DNA of 64,000 nucleotides from Comamonadaceae bacterium (GCA_947450645.1 CANFWH010000002.1:62001-126000); one strand, 5' to 3'. Shown: positions 1 to 8,517, counted from the stretch's first letter. The notes: generated by a model not told the origin, from the letters alone. Numbers and translations are program-made.

Positions 1-496
1 ATAACAACATTCCCGCAAGAATTGCATATTGCGCAGCGCCATGCAGCGTGCCAAACTCGATGCCGTGCGTAATGCCGTGAAAAAAGGCAAAGCCTCCCAC
101 AAAGCCTACGCCCATCGAAGCAGGCAGTTGCACACGCCCGGCAACCAGTAGGCCTAGTGCTACAACAGATACCGCGACTAGCCATTCAGCAGCACTCATA
201 GACACGCCTGCCATACCCGCGCTTGCCCCCACCAGCAGCATCAACGCAAACGCCAGCGGCGCAAGCCATACGCGCCTTGCCGTTTGTGCACTCCACACAC
301 CAACGGACAACATCACAAGCAAGTGATCAAGCCCCGTCAATGGATGGACAAATCCCTGCATAAATGCAGCCGCTAAACCACCATCAACCGAGCCAATAAG
401 ATGCCAGCCTTCACGCGCCATCACTACGTTTGGCATCACGCAAAGCAACAAGGCAAAACCCGCCACTATTTTTCCAAACGAATGAGGTCGCATCAT
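1..496 (-). CDS. ureJ: HupE/UreJ family membrane protein (partial, C-terminus off the window)
   Basis: Inner-membrane protein of the HupE/UreJ family, which is found in urease and hydrogenase operons and is thought to transport nickel. About 165 codons are visible, and the C-terminus lies beyond base 1. The N-terminus is a signal-like hydrophobic segment followed by the family motif HPLTGLDHLLVML and a second motif, FHGITHGIEF. These histidine/aspartate-rich membrane segments are the presumed metal ligands. Two adjacent ATGs lie behind an AAGGAA ribosome site; the first (base 496) was taken. The gene is 14 bp downstream of ureA on the same strand, consistent with a ureA-ureJ operon serving nickel-dependent urease. 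Confidence 0.85.
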   Translation of the reverse strand, partial: MMRPHSFGKIVAGFALLLCVMPNVVMAREGWHLIGSVDGGLAAAFMQGFVHPLTGLDHLLVMLSVGVWSAQTARRVWLAPLAFALMLLVGASAGMAGVSMSAAEWLVAVSVVALGLLVAGRVQLPASMGVGFVGGFAFFHGITHGIEFGTLHGAAQYAILAGMLL

Positions 497-510
497 TATT
501 CCTTCATCAA

Positions 511-813
511 TTAAATAATAGGTTGGTGCACAGTCACCAGTTTGGTGCCGTCAGGAAAAGTGGCTTCGATTTGTATATCGGGAATCATTTCTGCGATGCC
601 ATCCATCACGTCATGCCGCGTTAAAACAGTGCGTCCTTCGCTCATTAACTGTGCGACGGTTTTGCCATCGCGCGCACCCTCCATCACCGCTGCACTAATT
701 AAAGCAATAGCCTCGGGATAGTTGAGCTTAAGGCCGCGTGCCTTGCGACGCTCCGCTAGCAGGGCGGCCGTGAAGATAAGCAGCTTGTCTTTTTCGCGTG
801 GGGTGAGTTCCAT
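511..813 (-). CDS. ureA: urease subunit gamma
   Basis: Gamma subunit of nickel urease, which hydrolyses urea to ammonia and carbamate with UreB and UreC (not in this window). The 100-residue product starts [11 protein letters not shown] and ends with the family's conserved [15 protein letters not shown], exactly the usual UreA length. The frame extends six codons upstream to a TTG, but the canonical start is the ATG at 813. No Shine-Dalgarno sequence precedes it. This fits the sigma-54 promoter match at 827-842, which would start transcription only about 3 nt before the ATG. ureJ follows on the same strand; ureD, normally directly upstream of ureA, is displaced to 6.5-7.4 kb. Confidence 0.95.
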   Translation of the reverse strand: MELTPREKDKLLIFTAALLAERRKARGLKLNYPEAIALISAAVMEGARDGKTVAQLMSEGRTVLTRHDVMDGIAEMIPDIQIEATFPDGTKLVTVHQPII

Positions 814-826
814 ATGACGTAGTTTA

Positions 827-842
827 TGCAATTCACATGCCA
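827..842 (-). promoter_or_regulatory. candidate sigma-54 (-24/-12) promoter for ureA-ureJ
   Basis: Read on the minus strand this is TGGCAT-GTGAA-TTGCA. It matches the RpoN consensus TGGCAC-N5-TTGCW at every fixed position except the last base of the -24 box, with exact GG/GC spacing. Counting from the -12 C (828), transcription would begin near 816, about 3 nt before the ureA ATG. That predicts a nearly leaderless mRNA and would explain the missing ribosome site. Sigma-54 control fits nitrogen-regulated urea use. No convincing NtrC enhancer was found beside it. Confidence 0.6.
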
Positions 843-843
843 G

Positions 844-857
844 AAGGGTAAACCCTT
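844..857. promoter_or_regulatory. short palindrome between the two divergent sigma-54 promoters
   Basis: AAGGGT-AA-ACCCTT is a perfect 6-bp inverted repeat with a 2-bp centre. It lies between the minus-strand -24 box (ends 842) and the plus-strand -24 box (starts 865). The position suits a regulator acting on both ureA and urtA, but I do not recognise it as the site of a named factor. There is no T-run, so it is not a terminator. Confidence 0.35.
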
Positions 858-864
858 AATTAAG

Positions 865-880
865 TGGCATAGGAGTTGCT
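865..880 (+). promoter_or_regulatory. candidate sigma-54 (-24/-12) promoter for urtABCDE
   Basis: TGGCAT-AGGAG-TTGCT matches the RpoN consensus TGGCAC-N5-TTGCW with a single change (C to T in the -24 box) and correct spacing. The predicted start near 891 leaves a leader of about 47 nt containing the AAAGGAAA ribosome site of urtA. Urea transporters are commonly under NtrC/sigma-54 nitrogen control. The matching element on the other strand at 827-842 strengthens the case. Confidence 0.7.
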
Positions 881-937
881 TTGAAGAAATTGCCCTCTTT
901 TTGGGGTATCTCATTTTCTTAACTTAAAGGAAACATC

Positions 938-2209
938 ATGATGAAGCGTCGTTTTACTCTAAAGGCTCTTGCTGTTGCTTCTGCATTAGCAAGCCTGGCG
1001 GCTCTGCCGTCGTATGCGCAGTCCAAGGACACCATCAAGGTTGGCGTGTTGCACAGCCTGTCTGGCACGATGGCCATTTCTGAGACTGTGCTTAAAGACA
1101 CTGTTTTAATGGCCATTGATGAGATCAATGCCAAGGGTGGACTGCTTGGCAAGAAATTAGAACCTGTGGTCGTTGACCCAGCTTCTAACTGGCCATTGTT
1201 TGCTGAAAAAACCAAGCAACTGATTACACAAGACAAAGTCTCGGTCATCTTTGGTTGCTGGACTTCGGTGTCACGCAAATCAGTCTTGCCAGTCGTCGAA
1301 GAATTGAACGGCCTCTTGTTTTACCCTGTTCAATACGAAGGTGAAGAACTGTCTAAAAACGTGTTCTACACTGGCGCAGCACCCAACCAGCAAGCCATTC
1401 CAGCGGTTGACTACTTAATGAGCAAAGACGGCGGCGGCGCAAAGCGCTGGGTGCTCCTCGGTACAGACTATGTGTACCCACGTACAACTAACAAAATTTT
1501 GCGCGCTTATCTGCATACCAAAGGCGTGAAAGATACGGACATTAGCGAAGTCTATACACCGTTTGGTCACTCTGACTATCAGACCATTGTTGCTGACATT
1601 AAAAAGTTCTCTGCTGGTGGCAAAACGGCTGTGGTCTCCACCATCAACGGTGACTCCAATGTTCCTTTCTATAAAGAACTGGGCAACGCTGGTTTGAAAG
1701 CTAAAGACGTGCCCGTGGTGGCGTTCTCAGTGGGTGAAGAAGAACTACGCGGCGTGGACACCAAACCACTCGTTGGTCACCTAGCCGCATGGAACTACTT
1801 CATGTCGATTAAGAACCCAACGAATGATGCCTTCATCAAAAAATGGTCAGCTTATGCCAAAGCTAAAGGCATTGCGGGACACAAAGACAAGCCTTTGACC
1901 AACGACCCAATGGAAGCGACTTACATCGGCATCAATATGTGGGCACAAGCGGTGAAGAAGGCCGGTAGCACCGACACCGATAAAGTGATTGCGGCAATGG
2001 CAGGTCAAAAGTTCCCCGCACCATCAGGCATCATGTCTGAAATGGATCTGAAAAACCACCACTTACACAAGTCGGTGTTCATTGGCGAGATTAAGGCTGA
2101 CGGTCAGTTCAACGTGGTTTGGAAAACACCTGGTCCAGTGAAAGCCAAGCCATGGTCTCCGTACATTGAAGGTAACGCAGGCAAACCTGACGAGCCAGCA
2201 AAGAAATAA
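938..2209 (+). CDS. urtA: urea ABC transporter substrate-binding protein
   Basis: Periplasmic binding protein of the urea importer, in the Leu/Ile/Val-type (type I) fold family. The product has 423 residues. A Sec signal peptide (MMKRRFTLKALAVASALASL, cleavage near SYA-QS) is followed by the UrtA opening KDTIKVGVLHSLSGTMAISE, in which the LHSLSGTMA segment is typical of urea and amide binders. A strong AAAGGAAA ribosome site precedes tandem ATGs at 938 and 941. It heads urtABCDE, with 12 bp to the urtB ATG, and is probably driven by the sigma-54 promoter at 865-880. Confidence 0.95.
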   Translation: MMKRRFTLKALAVASALASLAALPSYAQSKDTIKVGVLHSLSGTMAISETVLKDTVLMAIDEINAKGGLLGKKLEPVVVDPASNWPLFAEKTKQLITQDKVSVIFGCWTSVSRKSVLPVVEELNGLLFYPVQYEGEELSKNVFYTGAAPNQQAIPAVDYLMSKDGGGAKRWVLLGTDYVYPRTTNKILRAYLHTKGVKDTDISEVYTPFGHSDYQTIVADIKKFSAGGKTAVVSTINGDSNVPFYKELGNAGLKAKDVPVVAFSVGEEELRGVDTKPLVGHLAAWNYFMSIKNPTNDAFIKKWSAYAKAKGIAGHKDKPLTNDPMEATYIGINMWAQAVKKAGSTDTDKVIAAMAGQKFPAPSGIMSEMDLKNHHLHKSVFIGEIKADGQFNVVWKTPGPVKAKPWSPYIEGNAGKPDEPAKK

Positions 2210-2221
2210 TAATTGGTCTCC

Positions 2222-3814
2222 ATGACGATTGAAAAAATCTTTGCAACTGGATTACTGGTGGCGCTTAGTGCCGCCAGTTTTTTAGCTCCTAGCTACGCGC
2301 TCACCACGCCCGAGGCAACAGCCTTGGCCGTAGGTGAGACGGACGCTCGCATTGCCGCTTTGTCGAAAGCTGTGCAAACAGCCGACGCGCAAACGGCAGC
2401 TTTTATTCAAGCCTTGGCTGACGACAACGTCAAAGTCAGCGAAGGCAAAGTGTTTGTCATCAAAGATGGCAAAACCACAGACCCACTATCAGGCAACGAA
2501 CTGCCTGCACCCACATCGCTAGATGATGTCGTGAACAACAACCGTATGCGGGCTGAAATTGATAACGCATTGGCCGCGCTCAAACTGTTTTCTAAAGACG
2601 AGGCCGATCGACGCGCCGCCATTAAATCTTTGCAAGGCGAAGCCGACGAGAGTAAATTAGAGTTGATTGAAAAAGCCTACGCCGCCGAACCCAATCCACA
2701 AATCAAACAAGCGCTAGGCATGGTTCGTGCAGCCGTCTTGCTGGGCAGCGCGGATGCAAAAAAACGCCTAGAAGCCACGCAGATGTTGGCCTTCAGCAAT
2801 AGTCCCACCACCAAAACTGCGTTGATTGAACGCATCAAAATTGAAGAAGATACAGATGTAAAAATTGCACTTAAAGCCGCGCTAACGCAAGTAGAAGCAG
2901 GCCTTGTATGGGGCGAGCGTCTTGCTGCTATTTTTTCTGGCTTAAGCCTCGGTTCGATTCTTTTGCTGGTGGCGCTTGGGCTGGCTATCACTTACGGGCT
3001 GATGGGCGTCATCAACATGGCGCATGGCGAGTTGATGATGATTGGTGCTTATGCCACTTACGTGGTGCAAGCACTTTTCTTAAAGTATTTTCCTGCCGCG
3101 TTTGATTGGTATTTACTAGCTGCTGTACCTGTCGCTTTTGCAGCGGCAGCTTTGGTGGGCGCGGCTTTGGAGCGCAGCGTGATTCGCTTTTTATATGGTC
3201 GTCCGCTAGAGACGTTGCTCGCCACTTGGGGCATTAGCCTCATGCTGATGCAGCTAGTTCGCACGATTTTTGGCGCGCAAAACGTTGGCGTTGAAAACCC
3301 CAGCTGGATGAGTGGTGGCATCACCCTGATGGGCAATTTACAACTCCCTTGGAATCGCATCATCATCATTGCATTCGCTGCAGCTGTGCTGCTGGGAATG
3401 GCTTTTTTAATTGGCAAAACACGGCTTGGCCTGTTTGTACGTGGCGTCACGCAAAACCGCCCCATGGCCGCGTGCATGGGCGTGAACACCGCCCGTATTG
3501 ATACGTATGCATTCGCGCTGGGTTCTGGCATTGCAGGCCTTGCTGGCTGCGCGCTCAGTCAAATTGGTAACGTAGGACCTGATCTTGGACAAAGCTACAT
3601 CGTGGACGCTTTTATGGTCGTGGTACTGGGCGGCGTGGGACAACTAGCTGGCACGGTTTACGCAGCGCTTGGACTCGGCATTTTGGGTAAATTTTTAGAA
3701 GGCTTTGCAGGGGCTGTCTTGGCAAAAATTGCTGTACTGGTCTTTATCATCATCTTCATTCAAAAGCGTCCGCAAGGTATTTTTGCAATGAAGGGAAGGA
3801 GCGCTGAAGCTTGA
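2222..3814 (+). CDS. urtB: urea ABC transporter permease UrtB
   Basis: Inner-membrane permease of the LivH class, about 530 residues. It is longer than ordinary LivH because UrtB carries an N-terminal signal-like helix and an extracytoplasmic region (about residues 30-225, Ala/Lys/Glu-rich helices) before the membrane domain. The membrane core begins near SLGSILLLVALGLAITYGLM and contains the family motif GVINMAHGELMMIGAY. The frame opens at a TTG (2213), but the ATG at 2222 gives a proper signal peptide and was preferred. It overlaps urtC by 4 bp. Confidence 0.92.
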   Translation: MTIEKIFATGLLVALSAASFLAPSYALTTPEATALAVGETDARIAALSKAVQTADAQTAAFIQALADDNVKVSEGKVFVIKDGKTTDPLSGNELPAPTSLDDVVNNNRMRAEIDNALAALKLFSKDEADRRAAIKSLQGEADESKLELIEKAYAAEPNPQIKQALGMVRAAVLLGSADAKKRLEATQMLAFSNSPTTKTALIERIKIEEDTDVKIALKAALTQVEAGLVWGERLAAIFSGLSLGSILLLVALGLAITYGLMGVINMAHGELMMIGAYATYVVQALFLKYFPAAFDWYLLAAVPVAFAAAALVGAALERSVIRFLYGRPLETLLATWGISLMLMQLVRTIFGAQNVGVENPSWMSGGITLMGNLQLPWNRIIIIAFAAAVLLGMAFLIGKTRLGLFVRGVTQNRPMAACMGVNTARIDTYAFALGSGIAGLAGCALSQIGNVGPDLGQSYIVDAFMVVVLGGVGQLAGTVYAALGLGILGKFLEGFAGAVLAKIAVLVFIIIFIQKRPQGIFAMKGRSAEA

Positions 3815-4908
3815 ACACACCCTTGCTATCACGCAAAAGTTGGAGCGCGTTCTTTGTTGCACTGATCATCATTGGGGTCATTGCGCCCGTGCTTAATTTG
3901 CTTGTTCCCGCTGGCAGTCTCTTTCACATGAGCGACTTCGCCGTCTTGCTCGTTGGCAAAATCATGTGCTATGCGATTTGCGCACTCGCCATGGATTTGA
4001 TCTGGGGTTACACAGGTATTTTGAGCCTAGGCCATGGTGTATTTTTTGCGCTAGGCGGCTACATGATGGGCATGTATCTCATGCGCCAAATTGGCACAGA
4101 CGGCAACTACAAAAGCAACCTGCCCGACTTCATGGTGTTCTTGGATTGGAAGACGCTGCCATGGCATTGGACGTTCTCGAATAGTTTTGTCGCCACGCTC
4201 ATTTTGATCGTCGCTGTACCAGGTTTGATTGCGTTTGTGTTTGGATTTTTTGCTTTCCGTTCACGCATCAAAGGCGTGTACTTCTCCATCATTACGCAGG
4301 CTATGACTTTCGCTGCCATGCTGCTTTTTTTCCGCAATGAAACAGGCTTTGGCGGCAACAACGGCTTTACCGATTTCAAGCGTATTGCAGGCATTCCGAT
4401 TGCCACGCCCTCTATGCGTATGACGCTTTTTGTTTTGACTGGACTCACCTTGCTCGGCTTCTTTTTGTTTGCCCGCTGGCTAGTCACGAGCAAGTACGGA
4501 CGTGTGCTACAAGCCATTCGCGATGCCGAAACCCGCGTGATGTTCTCAGGCTACAACCCCATTGGCTACAAGCTCAGCATCTGGGTCATCTCTGCCGTGA
4601 TGTGTGGCATAGCGGGTGCGCTGTATGTGCCGCAAGTGGGCATCATCAATCCAGGCGAGATGTCACCCGCCAACTCGATTGAAATGGCCGTCTGGGCGGC
4701 AGTCGGCGGGCGCGCTACCTTGATTGGCCCCATAGTTGGCGCTTTTATTGTGAACGGCGCTAAGAGTTGGCTGACGGTGGCGGCTCCCGAATTTTGGCTT
4801 TATTTTTTAGGCGCGCTGTTTATTGGTGTGACGCTGTTTTTGCCCAATGGCGTTGTGGGGCTGGTTAAAAAAATACAAACCAAAATGGCAAGTGGGAGCG
4901 GCGCATGA
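3811..4908 (+). CDS. urtC: urea ABC transporter permease UrtC
   Basis: Second membrane permease of the urea importer (LivM class), 365 residues with multiple hydrophobic segments. It carries the motif YTGILSLGHGVFFALGGYMMGMY, characteristic of LivM/UrtC proteins. The start is a TTG overlapping the urtB stop (TTGA). It is preceded by GGAAGGAG at suitable distance, so translational coupling is likely. Its own stop overlaps urtD through ATGA. UrtB and UrtC together should form the transport channel energised by UrtD and UrtE. Confidence 0.93.
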   Translation: MNTPLLSRKSWSAFFVALIIIGVIAPVLNLLVPAGSLFHMSDFAVLLVGKIMCYAICALAMDLIWGYTGILSLGHGVFFALGGYMMGMYLMRQIGTDGNYKSNLPDFMVFLDWKTLPWHWTFSNSFVATLILIVAVPGLIAFVFGFFAFRSRIKGVYFSIITQAMTFAAMLLFFRNETGFGGNNGFTDFKRIAGIPIATPSMRMTLFVLTGLTLLGFFLFARWLVTSKYGRVLQAIRDAETRVMFSGYNPIGYKLSIWVISAVMCGIAGALYVPQVGIINPGEMSPANSIEMAVWAAVGGRATLIGPIVGAFIVNGAKSWLTVAAPEFWLYFLGALFIGVTLFLPNGVVGLVKKIQTKMASGSGA

Positions 4909-5798
4909 CACCCGACTTGATGGCAAAAGGCACGGAATTAGCCGAAGCGCATGCCATTCTTGAAGCGCAAAAGCAACACGGTCAAACGGCTTCGGGCGGG
5001 CGCGGTGCTGGATTTTCTCGTATGCACAAGCTGGGCGAAGTGGATATCACACACGGTCGCATTTTGTATTTGGAAGACGTCTGCGTGAGCTTTGACGGCT
5101 TTAAAGCGATTAACAATTTATCACTCGATATTGCCCCGGGCGAGCTCCGCTGCATCATTGGTCCTAACGGCGCAGGCAAGACCACAATGATGGACATCAT
5201 CACAGGCAAAACACGTCCCGACTCAGGCACGGTCTTCTTTGGTAGCACGATTGATTTGTTGCGCTACAAAGAGGCTGACATCGCTCAAATGGGTATTGGG
5301 CGCAAGTTCCAAAAGCCAACCGTGTTTGAGCAACTGACCGTATTTGAAAATCTAGAGCTGGCTCTTAAAACAGACAAATCAGTCAAGTCATCCATGCTTT
5401 TCAAGCTTGATAGTTTGCAAAGCGATAGGCTGGCTGAGATTCTGTACACGATCCACCTAAGCCCAGAGCAGACAAGGCTTGCGGGCAATCTAAGTCATGG
5501 GCAAAAACAGTGGCTAGAGATTGGCATGCTGCTCATGCAAGACCCTAAACTACTCTTACTAGACGAGCCTGTGGCAGGAATGACAGACGAGGAAACGGCA
5601 CGCACAGCAGAACTCTTTTTAACCTTGAAGGGCAAACACTCCTTGATGGTGGTGGAGCACGACATGAGCTTTATTAAAGCCATTAGTGGCGACACGGGCA
5701 TCGTCACGGTGCTGTGTGATGGCTCGGTTTTGGCGCAAGGCTCACTCGATCAAGTGCAATCTGACGAACGAGTCATTGAAGTTTATTTGGGACGCTAA
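4905..5798 (+). CDS. urtD: urea ABC transporter ATP-binding protein UrtD
   Basis: Cytoplasmic ATPase of the LivG class, 297 residues. The first 50 or so residues are an extension before the nucleotide-binding domain, which starts at ILYLEDVCVSFDGFKAI. Visible motifs are Walker A GPNGAGKTT, signature LSHGQKQWLEIGM and Walker B LLLLDEP. The start ATG overlaps the urtC stop and has GGGAG upstream. It forms a heterodimeric motor with UrtE. UrtD proteins often have such a leader relative to LivG, so the length is normal. Confidence 0.93.
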   Translation: MTPDLMAKGTELAEAHAILEAQKQHGQTASGGRGAGFSRMHKLGEVDITHGRILYLEDVCVSFDGFKAINNLSLDIAPGELRCIIGPNGAGKTTMMDIITGKTRPDSGTVFFGSTIDLLRYKEADIAQMGIGRKFQKPTVFEQLTVFENLELALKTDKSVKSSMLFKLDSLQSDRLAEILYTIHLSPEQTRLAGNLSHGQKQWLEIGMLLMQDPKLLLLDEPVAGMTDEETARTAELFLTLKGKHSLMVVEHDMSFIKAISGDTGIVTVLCDGSVLAQGSLDQVQSDERVIEVYLGR

Positions 5799-5801
5799 AA
5801 A

Positions 5802-6518
5802 ATGACGTATCCAGCAATGAATTCCATACTGAGCGTATCCAATATCAATCAGTACTATGGCGGCTCGCACATTCTGCGTGATGTGAGTTTGCAGGCCGAA
5901 CTTGGCAAGGTCACCGTCGTGCTGGGGCGCAATGGCGTGGGGAAAACGACACTGCTCAAAAGCTTGATGGGGATTGTGCCCATTCGCGCTGGCAACATCG
6001 AATTTGACGGCAAGCCCATTCAAAACGTCACCTCGTATGACCGCGCTAGAGCAGGTATCGGGTTTGTACCGCAAGGACGTGAAATTTTTGCACGGCTGAC
6101 CGTGGAAGAAAATCTGCGTATGGGACTTGCGTACAAGAGCGCAAGTACGCCGATTCCTGCGGAATTGTTTGAGCTCTTCCCAGTTCTAAAACAAATGCTC
6201 TCTCGGCGCGGTGGCGATTTATCGGGTGGTCAACAACAACAACTAGCCATTGCGCGCGCCTTGGCAGCTAAACCCAAACTTCTCATCTTGGATGAGCCCA
6301 CTGAAGGCATTCAACCCAACATCATCAAAGACATTGGGCGCGTGATCCGTATGCTGGCGGATCGTGGTGACATGGCCATTTTGCTAGTCGAACAGTATTA
6401 CGATTTTGCCGAAGAATTAGCCGATCACTATGTAGTGATGGAGCGAGGCGCGGTCATTGCCAGTGGACCAGGCAGTGAGATGCAAGCGAAAAACATTCGC
6501 AGCATGGTGGCGATTTAA
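5802..6518 (+). CDS. urtE: urea ABC transporter ATP-binding protein UrtE
   Basis: Cytoplasmic ATPase of the LivF class, 238 residues. Motifs in order are Walker A GRNGVGKTT, signature LSGGQQQQLAIAR and Walker B LLILDEPTEGIQPNI, the last typical of UrtE/LivF. The start at 5802 lies 3 bp after the urtD stop; an in-frame ATG at 5817 is a possible alternative because homologous sequence begins near ILSVSNINQYYGG. It is the last urt gene and converges with ureD, with 9 bp between stops and no clear terminator. Confidence 0.92.
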   Translation: MTYPAMNSILSVSNINQYYGGSHILRDVSLQAELGKVTVVLGRNGVGKTTLLKSLMGIVPIRAGNIEFDGKPIQNVTSYDRARAGIGFVPQGREIFARLTVEENLRMGLAYKSASTPIPAELFELFPVLKQMLSRRGGDLSGGQQQQLAIARALAAKPKLLILDEPTEGIQPNIIKDIGRVIRMLADRGDMAILLVEQYYDFAEELADHYVVMERGAVIASGPGSEMQAKNIRSMVAI

Positions 6519-6527
6519 ATCACTGGT

Positions 6528-7361
6528 TTAAGTCGCCCAGATTCGGGGCGCGTGCAAATCACCAAGCTGCCAAAGCTGCGCACGCCAAACATTCCTGATG
6601 CCACGCAAAAGATCCATCGCGGGTTCGACTACAGGCGATAAAACGCGTACAACTACCACATGCGGATGCGGGCTCGTTACACCAACTGTGGCTGCCAAAG
6701 CATGCTGGAAAGCCATATTCCGCGCGGCTTCCAACAGTGCCTCTTTGCGAGATCTAGCAATCGGATGGCCTGCCACAAAGAAAAGTGACGCGATGCATTT
6801 GTGACCCGCAAGTCCGAGCGGGCTGTCTAACAGTTTTGCATCGCTAGCTGCAATCACGCCTCGCTCTAGCCATTGATTTTTAAGCTCAATATGTTGCAAG
6901 AACTCGCCTTGTAAAAACGGTAAATTGGCATTTGGCAAGCCCAGCGCCGACACGTCCCATCCAATTAACTCGCTGCTCGCTGCAAGATCCATCACCAGTC
7001 GGTTTTCGGCCACGCAACCGCTATAACAAAGAGCCTCCAGTGGCAACCACTCCAACCGCGCCTCAGCAGCAAGTTCAATCTTTGTGCTTTGCAATGCTCT
7101 AGCACCTTCTGAGCGATAAAAACGTGTCGCTCCTGGCGTCGTCAAGAGTCCATGAGCGCCTTTGGCGACTTGAATGCCGATTTCTAAGGTGTCACCGCCC
7201 ACCAAGCCGCCAGGCGGGTGCACGAACACGTTATGACAAACGACATCACCTTCTGGATAGTGACTTTGCAGAATACGCAAAGGCCCCGAGTGCACATGAC
7301 GGCACACAGTTTTTTGATCTTCAAGTTGGTATTTAAGTTGAAGTTGCGCGTGCCAAGTCAT
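6528..7361 (-). CDS. ureD: urease accessory protein UreD
   Basis: Urease maturation chaperone (with UreF, UreG and UreE) that helps load nickel into the apo-urease active site. The 277-residue length is normal for the family. Family signatures include GPLRILQSHYPEGDVVCHN and HPPGGLVGGDTLEI near the N-terminus. It is not adjacent to ureA: urtABCDE lies between them in the opposite direction. Upstream, its ATG is only 23 bp from the mature 3-prime end of a tRNA-Val gene on the same strand, with GAAGG as ribosome site, so it may be expressed from the tRNA transcript. Confidence 0.93.
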   Translation of the reverse strand: MTWHAQLQLKYQLEDQKTVCRHVHSGPLRILQSHYPEGDVVCHNVFVHPPGGLVGGDTLEIGIQVAKGAHGLLTTPGATRFYRSEGARALQSTKIELAAEARLEWLPLEALCYSGCVAENRLVMDLAASSELIGWDVSALGLPNANLPFLQGEFLQHIELKNQWLERGVIAASDAKLLDSPLGLAGHKCIASLFFVAGHPIARSRKEALLEAARNMAFQHALAATVGVTSPHPHVVVVRVLSPVVEPAMDLLRGIRNVWRAQLWQLGDLHAPRIWAT

Positions 7362-7384
7362 GGCGAGCCTTCAAAAAAGAAATT

Positions 7385-7459
7385 TGGTGGGTAATGCAAG
7401 TTTCGAACTTGCGACCCCTGCAGTGTGAATGCAGTGCTCTACCCCTGAGCTAATCACCC
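7385..7459 (-). tRNA. tRNA-Val (CAC anticodon)
   Basis: Folds as a complete cloverleaf on the minus strand with CCA encoded. The acceptor is GGGTGAT paired to ATTACCC (one G-U), the D-arm GCTC/GAGC, the anticodon arm CTGCA-TTCACAC-TGCAG giving anticodon CAC, and the T-arm GCAAG-TTCGAAA-CTTGC. The discriminator base is A. It reads valine codon GUG. It sits immediately upstream of ureD on the same strand. Confidence 0.95.
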
Positions 7460-7560
7460 CAAGTCTTAAATTATAGCTTTATCCCTAGGGGTTTTCACTC
7501 AAACCAGCCCTAGAGATGTTGCATAGAATAATTTCTTTGCCCTCCATAGGAAATTCGAAG

Positions 7561-8481
7561 ATGAAAAAACTCAATCCCATCGCGACGCTTGTGCTTGGCG
7601 CAGCCTTGATTGCTGCTCTTAGCACTAGCTTTGTTTATGCCCAAACCAACGACACGCTCGCAAAAGTTAAAGCTTCTGGCGCGATCACGATGGGCGTTCG
7701 TGACTCATCAGGCGCACTTTCATACACATTAGGCGATGGCAAATTTGCCGGCTTCCATGTCGAAATTTGCCAGCGGATCATCGCCAATGTAGAAAAAGCG
7801 GTAGGTAAAAAACTGGAAACCAAATATCAATTGGTAACCTCACAAAATCGCCTTCCACTCGTACAAAACGGAACTGTTGACATCGAGTGTGGATCAACCA
7901 CCAATAATGCAACACGTCAAAAAGATGTGTCTTTTCTCTCTACCGTTTATATGGAGCAGGTTCGTATCGCGGTCAAAGCGAAGTCCAACATTACTAGTAT
8001 CAAACAGTTAGATGGCAAAAATGTAGCGACTACAACGGGCACCACCTCAGTTCAATTACTACGTAAGAACGAGCGCGCGACAGGCGTTGATTTCAAAGAA
8101 ATTTACGGCAAAGACCATGCAGATAGCTTCTTGTTACTTGACTCCGACCGTGCCGATGCTTTTGTGATGGATGCCACGATTTTGATTGGCAACATCATGA
8201 ACTCTAAAAATCCAGCCGATTTCAAAATCGTGGGGGAGGTGTTGAGCATCGAGCCCATTGGCATCATGGTTCGCAAAGACGATCCCGCGTTCAAAAAGAT
8301 TGGTGACGACACGATTGCGGCTCTAGTCAAGTCTGGTGACATGCAAAAAATTTATGACAAATGGTTTACTAAACCTATTCCACCTAAAAATGTAAACGTC
8401 AATATGGCTTTAACTGCTGAAACTAAGGCCGCTTGGACGAACCTGTCTGACAAGCCCAACGAAGACTACCAAAAGAAATGA
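7561..8481 (+). CDS. gltI: glutamate/aspartate-type ABC transporter substrate-binding protein
   Basis: Periplasmic binding protein of the SBP_bac_3 (GltI/DEBP) family, about 306 residues. A signal peptide (MKKLNPIATLVLGAALIAAL, cleavage near VYA-QT) precedes a mature domain with GVRDSSGALSYTLGDGKFAGFHVEIC and the closing MQKIYDKWFTKPIPP, both typical of GltI. The frame is open from 7516, but the ATG at 7561 has AGGAAATTCGAAG before it and starts the signal peptide. It is followed by a hairpin and then gltJKL, so it is likely the most abundant product of the operon. Confidence 0.92.
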   Translation: MKKLNPIATLVLGAALIAALSTSFVYAQTNDTLAKVKASGAITMGVRDSSGALSYTLGDGKFAGFHVEICQRIIANVEKAVGKKLETKYQLVTSQNRLPLVQNGTVDIECGSTTNNATRQKDVSFLSTVYMEQVRIAVKAKSNITSIKQLDGKNVATTTGTTSVQLLRKNERATGVDFKEIYGKDHADSFLLLDSDRADAFVMDATILIGNIMNSKNPADFKIVGEVLSIEPIGIMVRKDDPAFKKIGDDTIAALVKSGDMQKIYDKWFTKPIPPKNVNVNMALTAETKAAWTNLSDKPNEDYQKK

Positions 8482-8517
8482 GACAGGAATAAAGCGGGCA
8501 CGTGAATGGGCTCAACT

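Noticed and set aside
534-548. NtrC enhancer-like dyad TCACC-N5-GGTGC in ureA
   Set aside because: It encodes the invariant UreA segment GTKLVTVH, so the match is most simply explained by protein conservation, and it lies far from both promoters.
814-831. TTG start six codons upstream for ureA
   Set aside because: UreA proteins begin MELTPREK; the extension overlaps the sigma-54 -12 box and has no ribosome site.
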